From positions 124,001 to 188,000 of the forward strand of contig NZ_JBICTU010000005.1 of assembly GCF_043197795.1 (NCBI RefSeq): DNA of 64,000 nucleotides, written 5' to 3'. The position numbers and the translations under genes were made by a program. Origin of the DNA: Sphaerisporangium sp040649355 (GTDB lineage: Bacteria > Actinomycetota > Actinomycetes > Streptosporangiales > Streptosporangiaceae). Below are positions 7,398 to 16,586 of this stretch, piece after piece (position 1 is the first letter of the stretch; the number at the start of each line of letters is the position of its first letter). The notes beneath the pieces are model-generated. The model worked only from the letters and a program-made list of their open reading frames with translations. It was not told the DNA's origin and did no database searches.

Positions 7398-8143
7398 GCT
7401 TTCGCCCCGAGCACGAAGGCGAATCGGTCCGGGAACCGCAACTCGGAGCCAGGATGCCTGCGATGAATCTCCGCGATGCCCTGTTCGATCCCAGTGTCGT
7501 CAAAGCTGGACAACAGAGACATGTATCGGTTGCGGACCATTTGCACGTAGCGCTCTGTACTGAAGGTGAGCATGAACTCGTCGTAGGTCAGTTCGGAGGT
7601 GAGCCCACTACTCCTCATTGCCGCGGCGACCTTCGAGGGGTCGGGTTGCCGGTCCTTGAAGAGCTTCAGCGCGGCGGCGAACAGCGGGTAGGCGATGACC
7701 GTAGGCAACATGACCACGAGCATCCGCCCGCCGGGTCGCAAGAGGCGGGCAAGACCGTCAAGGACACGGGGAGGATCGCCGACGTGGTGGATCACTTCCT
7801 TGATAAGGATGGAGTCGTAGCTGTCATACGGGAGCTCCGCACGCCCTTCGGCAAGATCTTCCGCTGCGGCGTGCAGCGGGATCAAACGCTGATGGGGGGA
7901 AATCTGGTCCAACATTGAGGTGGACGGGTCGGCGCAGACCACAGCGTCGGCGTGCTCGGCAAGCCTGCGCGCGTAAAGCCCGGTTCCCCCACCGACATCC
8001 AGCACACGATGACCCGGGCCGATCCGAAGCCGGTCGAGAATATTTCCGGTCATCCATTGGATGAAATTTGGACTGTATGCCCAGTTCTCGTCGTACCTGT
8101 CAGCGAGGCTGTCGTAGTGAGCTCGCGTGACATCGTTCTGCAC
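7394..8143 (-). CDS. Class I SAM-dependent methyltransferase, first gene of the NACHT operon
   Basis: A 249-residue protein with the Rossmann SAM-binding motif HRVLDVGGGTGLYARRLAEH, the acidic residue at the end of strand 2 (VVCADPSTSMLDQI), and a post-core LRPGGRMLVVML. Sequence alone does not tell whether the substrate is a small molecule, protein or nucleic acid. A GTG start is chosen because GGAGGGAAC lies just ahead of it and because no better start exists before the AT-rich promoter region. It is the first of four genes joined by 4-nt overlaps. A membership role in the NACHT system (modifying a partner, or self-marking) is inferred from this coupling. Confidence 0.82.
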   Translation of the reverse strand: MQNDVTRAHYDSLADRYDENWAYSPNFIQWMTGNILDRLRIGPGHRVLDVGGGTGLYARRLAEHADAVVCADPSTSMLDQISPHQRLIPLHAAAEDLAEGRAELPYDSYDSILIKEVIHHVGDPPRVLDGLARLLRPGGRMLVVMLPTVIAYPLFAAALKLFKDRQPDPSKVAAAMRSSGLTSELTYDEFMLTFSTERYVQMVRNRYMSLLSSFDDTGIEQGIAEIHRRHPGSELRFPDRFAFVLGAKA

Positions 8144-8400
8144 GAGGCGTTCCCTCCAAGCTGGAGCATCAGGGCAAGCCCCAGCATCCGATGGATGGTG
8201 ATGCCAGTCAAGAAATAACTGTCTCCTTTTGAGGGGTGTTTCTTGATAGGGCCAATCTACTAGCGCTTTTTAGTTCGATTGTCACGACCGAGTGACTGTT
8301 AGACGTTCGGGTGCCTTACACGCATATCCGCCCAATGGCTGTGAGTGTGCCGACTGCAGCGAAGAGAGAACCCCATCGGCTGGCACAGCCTGCTCGAAAT
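8144..8400 (-). promoter_or_regulatory. Upstream region of the four-gene NACHT operon
   Basis: A relatively AT-rich stretch (8215-8290) in otherwise GC-rich DNA. Read on the minus strand it carries AAAAGGAGACAG followed by a possible TTG start of a ~50-codon frame that overlaps the methyltransferase start. I do not call that frame a gene. The AT-rich block is the likely promoter. No sharp -35/-10 pair could be fixed. Confidence 0.35.
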
Positions 8401-8401
8401 G

Positions 8402-8490
8402 GGCCTGACAGGTTTGCAGACGAGCACGGCATCACCCCTGATCGCCGGCGTCTGGGCCTGTTGGCGTCTGTCGTGTGCGGCTGAGGGTTG
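8402..8490 (+). pseudogene. Decayed copy of the 3' end of the RsbW-like ATPase gene
   Basis: GAGCACGGCATCAC matches GAGTGCGGCATCAC of the intact gene. After a deletion of about 20-30 nt, GTCTGGGCCTGTTGGCG (8450-8466) matches 3170-3186 exactly. The first part (EHGITP) and second part (VWACWRL) now lie in different frames, so the copy is not functional. It has the same orientation as the intact gene, with the whole NACHT operon between the two. Confidence 0.6.
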
Positions 8491-8505
8491 CGGTGAGGAG
8501 GGGCG

Positions 8506-10679
8506 TCAGCTCGGCGGCGAGGTGACCGGTGGGGGGCCGGCTTTCTTGGGGCTGCTTGCGAGGTGGTCCTGGAGTTCGGCGTGCCGGAACTGGTAGAGGG
8601 GGCCGACGGCGCGGAGCAGGCCGAGCTTGTGCATGTCGTCGAGGAAGGCCATCATGCGCAGCGGCAGGCGGCCGGTCGGGGCCAGGAGGAGTACGGTGAT
8701 CGTGGACATCAGCCACGCCTGCCGTGGGCGTCGCACCATCCCGAAGCAGCTTCCGAGGGCCATCCCCAGCCCGAGATTGCTCCACAGGTCCGCCGTCCCC
8801 CGGCCGAGCTGCGCGATCATCCAGTCGGCGCCGAGCATGACCGCGGCGCCGAGTGCGAGACCGGTCATGAGCCGGACGCCGATCAGAGCCCGGTTGACCT
8901 TCCAGGTGGACATGGGGGTGCGGGCGGCGGTGAACCGTGGCAGCCGCTCCTCCGATGGTTCGGGGGGACGCTGGAGGGCGAGCCCGAGCCAGGTCATGAT
9001 GGTCATGATCGCGCCTGTGGCGAGCCCGGCCGCCACGCCGTTCGTGGCCCCGACCACCACTCCCGTCGGCAGGCCGAGGGTGGGTAGGGTGAGCATGGCC
9101 AGCCGGACGTTCGGACGTTGCTCGGTGATGAGGGCGGCCAGCCGGCCGGGCAGCTCCAGGCGGGAGAAGACCGGCGTTCCGGAGCCGTACGTCGCGCTCG
9201 CCAGCCCGAACGTGAGGCCCAGGGCGAGTCCGAGCACGGGCCTGCCGCTCAGGAGGGCCGCGAGCATGGCCGGCAGCCCGAGCACGATGCCGGTCCACAA
9301 GGTGGCCAAGGATCTGACCGGCACGCTGAGCCGCTGATCGGGACGTTCCGCCGCCCATCGGGTGATCTGCCACCAGCCCAGGTCACGGGTACCGTGCCTC
9401 GCCGACAGCACGGCTAGGTAAGTCAGGCACCTGCGCACCTGATCCGGGTCCCAGGACCGGCGCGGCCGGAAGCGGTCCTGTGCGGGCGGGCGGTCCTGTG
9501 CGGGCGGCCGGTCGAGGAGGGCTCCGATCAGGTTGTCCAGCAGGTGCGCGCGCAGCGCGGCGACGTCGTCGCGGTAGACGGTGAGCAAGGGGGCGGGGTC
9601 GGCGTCCCTGCCGATGTAGACGGTGCGGATCAGCCACAGTCCGAGCGCGGTCTTGGTCACCGAGGCGAGTGCCGGAGCCGTGCCCGACCCAGCGCGCGCA
9701 ACGTCTCCTCCCAGGTGTACGGAGGGTTCGGCGGCAGGTCGTCCGCGAGGTAGCCGACCGCGACCTCCCGTGACAGCGCCATGGGCGCGATGACGGCCGC
9801 GGCCTTCAGCACGCGTTTCGCGGACTTCACCGCGTCGGCGTACTCGGTGGTCCGGGAAGTGACGATCACCTGGTCGCCTTCGGCGAGCGTCCGGTTGAGA
9901 GTGATGATCACCTTGGCCCGCGCCGGGCCGGGAAGCTCGTCCAGGCCGTCGAGGATCGGCAGGATGGCTGACGACCTGGTGTGGCCGCGCCGCGCGAGAA
10001 GATCGGCCCCGTCGGGGCCGCGCCCGCCTCCGAGTACCGTTGCGAAGTCGGTCCGCAGCCGTGCCGCGAGCCAGTCGTGGAAGTACGGGTGGACCTCCAT
10101 GTCCCAGTCGGCGATCGACAGCAGCACCGGGACCGGCTCGTCCGGAGCGCGGGTGCGGACGAGTTCCAGCAGAAGCTCGACCGCCAGGGTGGTCTTCCCC
10201 GTACCGGCGCCTCCGGTGATGACCAGTCGGCGGCGCCGGAGCCTGCGGAAGCTCGCGGCCAGCGCGGCGACGTCGGCCGAGCCGCCGGTGAGGACGAGCT
10301 CGCCGTCGGCGACCAACCGTGGATGGTCCTTGAGGGTGGCTCGCCCGGTCAGGTGCCACGCGATCGGGATGCGCGGGGCCCCTTGGGAACGGATGGCCGT
10401 CTCCTCCTCCCACCGGGCGCACACCAGCCCTGCCAAGGTCGTCTTGACGTCGGTGATATCCCCCGGGGCCGGGGCCGCCAAGGTACGCCGCAGCCAGAAG
10501 ATCAGCCCGGCCGCGAGCGGGACCACGGCGAGCAGGACGCTCGCGGCATCGCCGACGTGCGGCTTCTCGCCCATGTCGACCCTGGTGAACACGAAGATGA
10601 GGATCGCGGTGAGCACCGTCAAGGCCAGGAAGACCGCGATGGTGGCCACCATCGCCTGGCGCCGCCGACCCCCAGCCAT
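8506..10679 (-). pseudogene. Membrane NACHT NTPase, interrupted by a frameshift
   Basis: Two adjoining frames make one typical actinobacterial NACHT protein of about 720 residues. The N-terminal frame (from 10679 to a premature TGA at 9657) has two membrane helices (AMVATIAVFLALTVLTAILI and a second), Walker A ITGGAGTGKTTLA and Walker B LPILDGLDEL. The C-terminal frame (about 9690 down to 8506) has several membrane helices and the usual ending MMAFLDDMHKLGLLRAVG...QFRHAELQDHLA. Adding one G in the GGG run at 9688-9690 would restore a continuous frame. The best ribosome binding site (GAGGGG) sits before an ATG at 10698 in the other frame, so a second compensating indel near the 5' end is possible. 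This may be a true pseudogene or a homopolymer sequencing error. A PPAQDR doubling (18-bp repeat) lies near 9490. Confidence 0.7.
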
Positions 10680-10773
10680 GTCCGGGATGCTCGCTCATCT
10701 GACCCCTCGCCGTCAGGGCGACCGCGGAACCGTGATCACATGGAGACGCGGCGCGGGAAGATGCCGCGAGACG

Positions 10774-11553
10774 TCACCTCACGGCCGCGCTCTCGGGGAG
10801 GGTCTCCGGGGTGCGGCTCACCGGCCAGCCCTCCGCGCGGGCAAGGTCGGCGAACCGTACGGCGTTGCGTACGGCGGCGCCGCCAGGGTCGTTGTTGAAG
10901 TAGGCGTACACGTCGCACTCCGTGTCCAGGGAGTCGCTTACGCGGTGCAGCCAGGACCGCAGTGACGCGTCGCCGTACGAGGGCCACGGGCTGGCGCGGC
11001 CCTGGTGGAAGCGCACGTAGCCCCATCCGGCGGTCGGCCACAGGGGAGTGAGCGGCCGGCCGAGGGCGTCGGCCCAGCACAGGGCGGCGCCGTGCGACGT
11101 GAGCACGTCCCGGACGATGCCGGTCCACCAGGAGGGATGCCGGGGCTCCACGGCCACGCGCACGTGGCGGGGGAAGCACCGCAGGCAGGCGTCGAGCCGG
11201 TCGGCGTCCACCCGGAGCGTCGGGGGGAGCTGGAGCAGGATCGGCCCGAGCTTGGGGCCGAGACCTCCGGCGGCGTCCATCAGCCGCTGGACCGGTTCCT
11301 CCGGGTCCTTGAGCCGCTTGATGTGGGTCAGGAAGCGGCTGGCCTTGACCGCCATGACGAACCCGGCAGGGGTGCGCTCGCGCCAGCTCTCGAACGTCTC
11401 TCGAGACGGCAGCCGGTAGAAGGCGTTGTTGTTCTCCACCGTGTCGAAGCACTCGGCGTACCGCTCCAGCCACACGCGCTGCGGCACCCCGGGCGGATAC
11501 AGCACTCCGCGCCAGTGGGTGTACTGCCACCCGGACGTCCCGACGAGCAACAT
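10774..11553 (-). CDS. DUF72 family protein
   Basis: A 259-residue TIM-barrel protein of the DUF72 (YecE) family, shown by LLVGTSGWQYTHWRGVLYPP at the start, ENNNAFYRLPSRETFESW, and GPILLQLPPTL, FPRHVRVAVEPRHPSW and YAYFNND later. The biochemical role of the family is unknown. The ATG at 11553 is chosen because the family usually begins within a few residues of the VGTSGW motif and because a GGGGGGCGC stretch precedes it; the frame stays open much further upstream, but that extension is antisense shadow of the DUF885 gene. It is a single gene, divergent from DUF885. Confidence 0.87.
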   Translation of the reverse strand: MLLVGTSGWQYTHWRGVLYPPGVPQRVWLERYAECFDTVENNNAFYRLPSRETFESWRERTPAGFVMAVKASRFLTHIKRLKDPEEPVQRLMDAAGGLGPKLGPILLQLPPTLRVDADRLDACLRCFPRHVRVAVEPRHPSWWTGIVRDVLTSHGAALCWADALGRPLTPLWPTAGWGYVRFHQGRASPWPSYGDASLRSWLHRVSDSLDTECDVYAYFNNDPGGAAVRNAVRFADLARAEGWPVSRTPETLPESAAVR

Positions 11554-11724
11554 GAGCGCCCCCCGACCCCGTTCCACGGCCTGCGTATGGCCAGGATGCA
11601 TGCCCGCTCCGGCGCGCACCACACCGGGGTCGCCGGCCCCGAAAAATGTCGGGACACTTCCGGCACTTAAGACAATCTTGGCCTCACAATGATCGTGTCG
11701 TAACGACCGAAGCGAGGAGCAGTG

Positions 11725-13452
11725 GTGGCAGACTACAAACCCGCAGCCGAGGCGACCGCCGGGCCGGATGACCGGCTCGCCCGGCTCAGCGCGGAGTTCT
11801 TCCAGGTGAAGCACGCGGCCGACCCGTTCAGCGCCACGCTGCTCGGCGTCTCGGGTTTCGACGGCCTGGTGCCCGACCCGAGCCGTGCCGGCACCGCCGC
11901 CGAGGTCGCGAAGGTGGCAGACATCGAGCGGCGCCTGGACGAGATCGACCCCGCCGGGCTGAACCATGCCGACCGGATCAACCACGCGGTGCTGGGCAGC
12001 CTCGCCTGGGGTGTGCGATCCGATCTGGAGGACGCGCAGTGGGAGACGGGGGCGTCCGCGGCCGGGTACTCCTCGCCGCAGGCGATGATGTTCATGGCGG
12101 TCCCCGCCGCCTCGCTCACCGACGCCGAGGCCGTCGAGCGGTACGCCCAGCGGCTGACCGCCCTGCCGCCGTTCCTCGACGCGGTCCTCGACCGCCATCG
12201 GCTGGCCAAGGCGGACGGGCGGGTCCCGACCCGCGTCGGTGTCGGCCAGGCCATCGACCAGATCAAAGGGCACCTCTCGCTGAGCCTGGCCGACGACACC
12301 TTCCTCAGCCCCCGGCTGCCGGACGACGTCGACGAGGCCCGGGTGCGGGCCCGCCTGTCCGAGATCGTGGAGCAGTCCGTACGCCCCGCGCTGCGGCGCC
12401 TGGTCGAAGGCCTTGAGGAGGAGCTGCTGCCGGTGGCCCGTCCCGACGACCGGGTCGGCATTCGCTTCGTCCCAGGCGGCGAGGAGGGCTATCGCAACGC
12501 GGTCAGGCGGCACACCACCACCGACCTCACTCCTGACGAGATCCACCAGTTAGGCCTCGACTGCCTGGCGGAGCTGCGGACGCAGTGGGCCGAGCTGGGT
12601 GGCAGGGCGCTCGGCACGAGCGACGTGGGAGAGATCCTCTCCCGGCTGCGCGACGACCCGTCCCTGCGGTTCAGCGCCGGCTCCCAGATCGTCGACATGG
12701 TCTCCGACGGGCTGCGCCGCGCGGAGGAGGTCCGCGGCGACTGGTTCCCCGCGTACGACATCGCCGGCTGTGTCATCGAGGAGATCAACCCGATCGAGGC
12801 GGGCAGCGCCGCGCTCGCGCACTACCGGCCGCCGGCGGGTGACGGGTCACGTCCTGGCGCCTTCTGCGTGCTGACCACCGACCCGCAGGAGCGGTTCGTC
12901 TACGAGTACGAGGCGCTGGCGTTCCACGAGAGCTCGCCCGGCCACCACCTGCAGATCGCCTCCGCGCAGACGCTGACCGACCTGCCGGAGTACCGGCGGT
13001 TCCTGGACGCCGAGGTGTGCGGCTACGTCGAGGGCTGGGGCCTGTACTGCGAGCGGCTGGCCGACGAGATGGGTCTGTACACCTCGGACATCACCCGGCT
13101 GGGGATGCTGTCGTTCGACGCGCTCAGGGCCTGCCGCATGGTGGTCGACACCGGCCTGCACCACCTCGGCTGGTCGAGGGAGCAGGCCCGGCGGTTCATG
13201 TGGGAGAACACCGCGACGACGCAGGCCAACGTCCGTAACGAGGTCGACCGCTACATCTCGTGGCCCGGCCAGGCGCCGGCGTACATGATCGGCCGCCGGG
13301 AGATCAGCCGCCTGCGCGCCCTCGCCGAGGACCGCCTCGGATCCCGGTTCGACATCCGGGGCTTTCATGGTGCGGTGCTCGGCAACGGCGCGGTGCCGCT
13401 CGGCGTGCTCGACCAGATCGTGGGCGCCTGGGTCGACTCGGTGCCCGCCTGA
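11725..13452 (+). CDS. DUF885 family protein (putative metallohydrolase/carboxypeptidase)
   Basis: A 575-residue protein of the DUF885 family. The key motif is LAFHESSPGHHLQIA, an HExxxGHH-type zinc site, followed by the acidic EGWGLYCERLADEMG. Both are typical of this family, whose characterised relatives are dipeptidyl carboxypeptidases or aminopeptidase-like enzymes. No signal peptide is seen, so it should be cytoplasmic. Two GTG codons are adjacent; the second has the better distance from GAGGAG and is used here. The gene is monocistronic and ends at a strong hairpin. Confidence 0.85.
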   Translation: MADYKPAAEATAGPDDRLARLSAEFFQVKHAADPFSATLLGVSGFDGLVPDPSRAGTAAEVAKVADIERRLDEIDPAGLNHADRINHAVLGSLAWGVRSDLEDAQWETGASAAGYSSPQAMMFMAVPAASLTDAEAVERYAQRLTALPPFLDAVLDRHRLAKADGRVPTRVGVGQAIDQIKGHLSLSLADDTFLSPRLPDDVDEARVRARLSEIVEQSVRPALRRLVEGLEEELLPVARPDDRVGIRFVPGGEEGYRNAVRRHTTTDLTPDEIHQLGLDCLAELRTQWAELGGRALGTSDVGEILSRLRDDPSLRFSAGSQIVDMVSDGLRRAEEVRGDWFPAYDIAGCVIEEINPIEAGSAALAHYRPPAGDGSRPGAFCVLTTDPQERFVYEYEALAFHESSPGHHLQIASAQTLTDLPEYRRFLDAEVCGYVEGWGLYCERLADEMGLYTSDITRLGMLSFDALRACRMVVDTGLHHLGWSREQARRFMWENTATTQANVRNEVDRYISWPGQAPAYMIGRREISRLRALAEDRLGSRFDIRGFHGAVLGNGAVPLGVLDQIVGAWVDSVPA

Positions 13453-13456
13453 CCCG

Positions 13457-13488
13457 CGGCGGGAACAGGCCAGGGCCTGTTCCCGCCG
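13457..13488. terminator. Hairpin terminator between convergent DUF885 and glycosidase genes
   Basis: A perfect stem of about 15 bp (CGGCGGGAACAGGCC pairing with GGCCTGTTCCCGCCG) has a two-base AG loop and lies between two gene ends. There is no U-tract, which is common for actinobacterial terminators. It can serve both strands. Confidence 0.75.
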
Positions 13489-13529
13489 GTCGATCACGTG
13501 CCGGTGACTTCACCAGACCTCGGCCACGG

Positions 13530-16500
13530 TCAGCCGGAGCGGACGTGGACGAGGTCGAAGCTGCCGGTGAGGCCCCAGGTGCGCAGGCCGGGGCGGCCGC
13601 TGACGTACCGGGTGTCGGTGGCGGAGCCGAGGGTCTGCCAGGTGCCGCCGGGGCCCATCAGGCCCATGGTCAGCCGGTGCCCCTGTGCGGCGAAGCGAAG
13701 GTTCAGGTAGGTGGCGGACGGCCAGGTCAGACGCCCGGAGGCGAGGGTGGCCCACTGGCCGCCGTCGTTCCTGGCGATGATCCACTCCTGGGTACCGTCG
13801 CCGTTTCGCTTGAGTTCGGCCTGGTAGTAGTGGGTGCCGTCCTGTGCTCGGGCCAGCAGGGCGATGCCCGAGTCCGGTGGGTTCGCGGCCGCTCGGATCG
13901 AGGCGTCGACGGTGTACGCCCGCCAGCCGGCGCCGCCGGCCAGGGTCACGCTGTCGCCGGTGCCGGTGGAGCACAGCTCCCATGACGCGGGGCGGCAGGC
14001 CGACCACGAGCCCGACTGGGGCTGCCACTGGGCGGTGCTCTGGGTCTCGAAGTCGTCGGTCAGCCGCGACGGCTGGGCCGCGGCGGGGAACGTCCAGAGC
14101 CGGTCGTCGGCGGTCGAGTCCGCCACCTGGACGATGTCGGCGCTGTCGGCGGTCGAGGCGCCGGCGACGCCGAGCAGCAGGCCGCTGTTGCGGTTGCGCA
14201 CCTTGAACCGGCCGCCGCCCGCGTCGACCAGGCTCCACACCTGGTCGGCCGTGCCGTTCTCGTGGAACTGCCTCACCTGTGCCCCGGCCGTGGTCGACGC
14301 GTCCTGGACGGCGAGCTGCAGGCCGCTGCCGAGATTGAGGATCTTGTAGTAGCCGCCGCCCGCGTCGGCCAGTTCCCACAGATGGTCCTGCGTCCCGCTG
14401 TCGGCGTACTGCTGCACGTTCGCGTTGTCGTCCTGGGAGGCGTTCTGGACGGCGAGCAGCTTGCCGCTGCCGACGTTGAAGATCTTGAACACGGGTGGCG
14501 ACCACACCTCGAACTCCGACAGTCCCCAGCCGGTGCCGCCGCCGGGGTTGGGCGCGACGACCCGAAGCCGGGAGGTGTCGATCGGCGGGAAGGTGATCTC
14601 GTTCAGCGCGTTGCCGGTCGGCACGCCCGGCGTGCGGACCTGGCCGGGGACGGTCGCCCAGTTGGCGCCGGTCCAGTACTGCAGGTCGTAGCTCCCCGGT
14701 GTGCGGACGCCGCCGCCGTCGTCGTAGAACCACAGGCGCAGGTCCCGCACCGTCACGGCGCGGCCGAAGTCCACCCCCACCGAGTCGCTCGCGTTGCGCG
14801 TGCCGTAGCTGGTCCAGCGGGTGTTGTTCGGGATGTCGCGGCGCCAGACCAGGCCGTCGACGACGTTCCACACGTTGTCGTACGGCGAGGTGTAGGAGGC
14901 GAACGGCTGCGCACGGTAGCCGAACCGCTGCCCGTTGGCGGCGATGTTCACCGTGCCGCCGCCTCCGGACTGGGTGATCGGCGCGCCCACGTTGACGGTC
15001 ATCGCGCCGAGCCCGGCCTGGCTCCCGGCCAGGACGCCGTCGACGTAGACGCGCAGGCCGGCGCCCTGCCCGTACCTGCCGCCTGTGCGGTCCCAAAGGA
15101 CGGTGACGCTGTGCCCGTGGTAAGGCGTGTTCTCCAGGGCGAAGTAGTCCCAGGTGGCCGGGGCCAGCGGCCGTACGGTAAGGGTGTCGTCGGGCTTGCC
15201 GCGCAGCCCGACCAGCTCGGAGATGACGTTGTCGGTGTAGGTCGAGTGGTTGTAGTCCTCGCTGTGGTTGGCGCCGTCGTACATCCAGGTGGGATTGTCC
15301 GGGTGGTGCGCCTCAGCCACATACGGTTTGCCGTTCTTGTACTGCGTGGCCGCGTAGGTGCGCAGCAGGTTGACGTAGTCGGCGGCGGAGACGTACGGCT
15401 GCGCGGGGTAGTCCTGCAGCAGGTTGGCCAGCGCCGTCAGCGTCTGCGACGTGGCGAAGGGCCAGGAGGGGCCGTTCCACCGGCAGCACGAGCCCGCCTG
15501 GTACATGAACCAGGGGCTGCGCCGTTCGGCGGTCGTCGGGCCGTAGGCGGCGGCGAAGCCGTTCGGGTCGAGGAGCTGCTGGAACGCGCTCGCGTTGGCC
15601 GCAGGGGCCAGGCCGAAGACCCAGGGCAGGTAGCCCATAAGCTCCCTGCTGCCCGTTTTGGCGAGGTTCGGATTGCCGTCGCGCGCGATGCCGTAGTAGA
15701 ACTGCCGTCCGCCGTCCCACAGGCGTGCCTGCACCGCGTTCTGCAACGCCGCGGCGCGGGCGTTGAAGTCGGCGGCGGTGCCGGCGTCCCCGGCCAGGGA
15801 GGCGATCCGGGCGATGGCCCGTGCGTCGCCGTACTGGTAGGAGTTGATCGTCGGACGGTACCCGTGGCCGCCGTGATAGGGGTCGGAGGACTCCAGCGAC
15901 GAGGCGGAGAACTCCGTCGCGTCCCACACCGGCGCCTGCCAGTAGAGGCCGAGCGCGGGGTTGAAGTGGTTGGCCCAGCCGTCGTACTGCCTGATCAGCG
16001 CGGGTTGCTGCGCGAGGGTGAACGCGCGGTCGCCGCCGGCGAGCAGTTGCTGCCAGACGGAGCTCGCGGCCCAGAAGCTGTACTCGTGCGCCCAGTCGGA
16101 GGTGTCGGCGTTGACCGCGTCGACCATCGGCTTCGGGAACCGGCCAGGCCCGTTGAGCCAGTAGTGGATGACGTCCTTGACGTACTGCTGATCGCGGAGC
16201 CAGCGGCCCTCGCTGATCTGGTGCCCCGCGGCGGCGGAGATTCCTCCGTAGGGGGCGCCGTAGGAGACGGGCTGTAAGAACTCGTTGGACAGCCAGCCGT
16301 ACTCCGGGCCGGTGTAGACGAGGTGTTCCTTGTACGTCTGCCAGCGGTAGTAGTAGACGCTCTGGATCTGCTGGTCAGGCACCTCAAGGAACGGGATGTT
16401 GGCCTCGAACCAGGCCGGGTCCTCGGTGGGGCCGAGCAGCGCGCCATGGTCGAGGAACATGGTGCCCTGCGGCGTCCGGGGGTAGCGGCTCGGCGGCTGG

Positions 16501-16586
16501 ACGGCGGCGGCGGGAGCGGCCGGCGTCCCGCAGACGCAGAGAAGGAGCGCCACGGCGACGGCGGCCAGCCGATGCGAAGTTCTCAC
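13530..16586 (-). CDS. Secreted multidomain glycosidase (MGH1-like GH with F5/8-C, ricin lectin and LamG-like domains)
   Basis: A 1018-residue exported enzyme. Residues 1-29 are a signal peptide (AAVAVALLLCVCGTPAAPAAA). Residues about 35-490 form an (alpha/alpha)6 glycosidase of the MGH1/GH63-like type (RWLRDQQYVKDVIHYWL, WAHEYSFWAASSVWQQLL, CCRWNGPSWPFATSQTLTAL, NHSEDYNHSTYTDNVISEL). A beta-sandwich with an F5/8 type C-like module follows (ASDSVGVDFGRAVTVRDLRL, to about 690). Next is a ricin B-type lectin with three QxW-like repeats (DHLWEL, DQVWSL, DRLWTF; to about 850). The last ~160 residues are a LamG-like fold. A GTG start with GGGAG ahead is used. The modules suggest action on complex or plant-derived glycans. 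The exact substrate and GH family cannot be fixed. Confidence 0.82.
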   Translation of the reverse strand: MRTSHRLAAVAVALLLCVCGTPAAPAAAVQPPSRYPRTPQGTMFLDHGALLGPTEDPAWFEANIPFLEVPDQQIQSVYYYRWQTYKEHLVYTGPEYGWLSNEFLQPVSYGAPYGGISAAAGHQISEGRWLRDQQYVKDVIHYWLNGPGRFPKPMVDAVNADTSDWAHEYSFWAASSVWQQLLAGGDRAFTLAQQPALIRQYDGWANHFNPALGLYWQAPVWDATEFSASSLESSDPYHGGHGYRPTINSYQYGDARAIARIASLAGDAGTAADFNARAAALQNAVQARLWDGGRQFYYGIARDGNPNLAKTGSRELMGYLPWVFGLAPAANASAFQQLLDPNGFAAAYGPTTAERRSPWFMYQAGSCCRWNGPSWPFATSQTLTALANLLQDYPAQPYVSAADYVNLLRTYAATQYKNGKPYVAEAHHPDNPTWMYDGANHSEDYNHSTYTDNVISELVGLRGKPDDTLTVRPLAPATWDYFALENTPYHGHSVTVLWDRTGGRYGQGAGLRVYVDGVLAGSQAGLGAMTVNVGAPITQSGGGGTVNIAANGQRFGYRAQPFASYTSPYDNVWNVVDGLVWRRDIPNNTRWTSYGTRNASDSVGVDFGRAVTVRDLRLWFYDDGGGVRTPGSYDLQYWTGANWATVPGQVRTPGVPTGNALNEITFPPIDTSRLRVVAPNPGGGTGWGLSEFEVWSPPVFKIFNVGSGKLLAVQNASQDDNANVQQYADSGTQDHLWELADAGGGYYKILNLGSGLQLAVQDASTTAGAQVRQFHENGTADQVWSLVDAGGGRFKVRNRNSGLLLGVAGASTADSADIVQVADSTADDRLWTFPAAAQPSRLTDDFETQSTAQWQPQSGSWSACRPASWELCSTGTGDSVTLAGGAGWRAYTVDASIRAAANPPDSGIALLARAQDGTHYYQAELKRNGDGTQEWIIARNDGGQWATLASGRLTWPSATYLNLRFAAQGHRLTMGLMGPGGTWQTLGSATDTRYVSGRPGLRTWGLTGSFDLVHVRSG

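Noticed and set aside
8045..8210. TTG-started ~50-codon leader frame overlapping the methyltransferase start
   Set aside because: It has an AAAAGGAGAC site but overlaps the conserved methyltransferase N-terminus and has no other support.
9680..9700. Programmed ribosomal frameshift in the second NACHT gene
   Set aside because: The junction (CTGGGTCGGGC) is not a known slippery heptamer and no downstream stem or pseudoknot stands out; simple indel preferred.
9700..10698. 5' half of the single long frame 8506-10698
   Set aside because: Between about 9700 and 10690 this frame is Arg/Gly/Pro-rich and non-coding; the conserved NACHT sequence lies in the neighbouring frame, so a frameshift is the better reading.
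14262..16277. 671-residue plus-strand frame opposite the glycosidase gene
   Set aside because: GC-rich antisense shadow: Val/Gly/Arg-rich, no domain, and the minus strand encodes a clear secreted enzyme.
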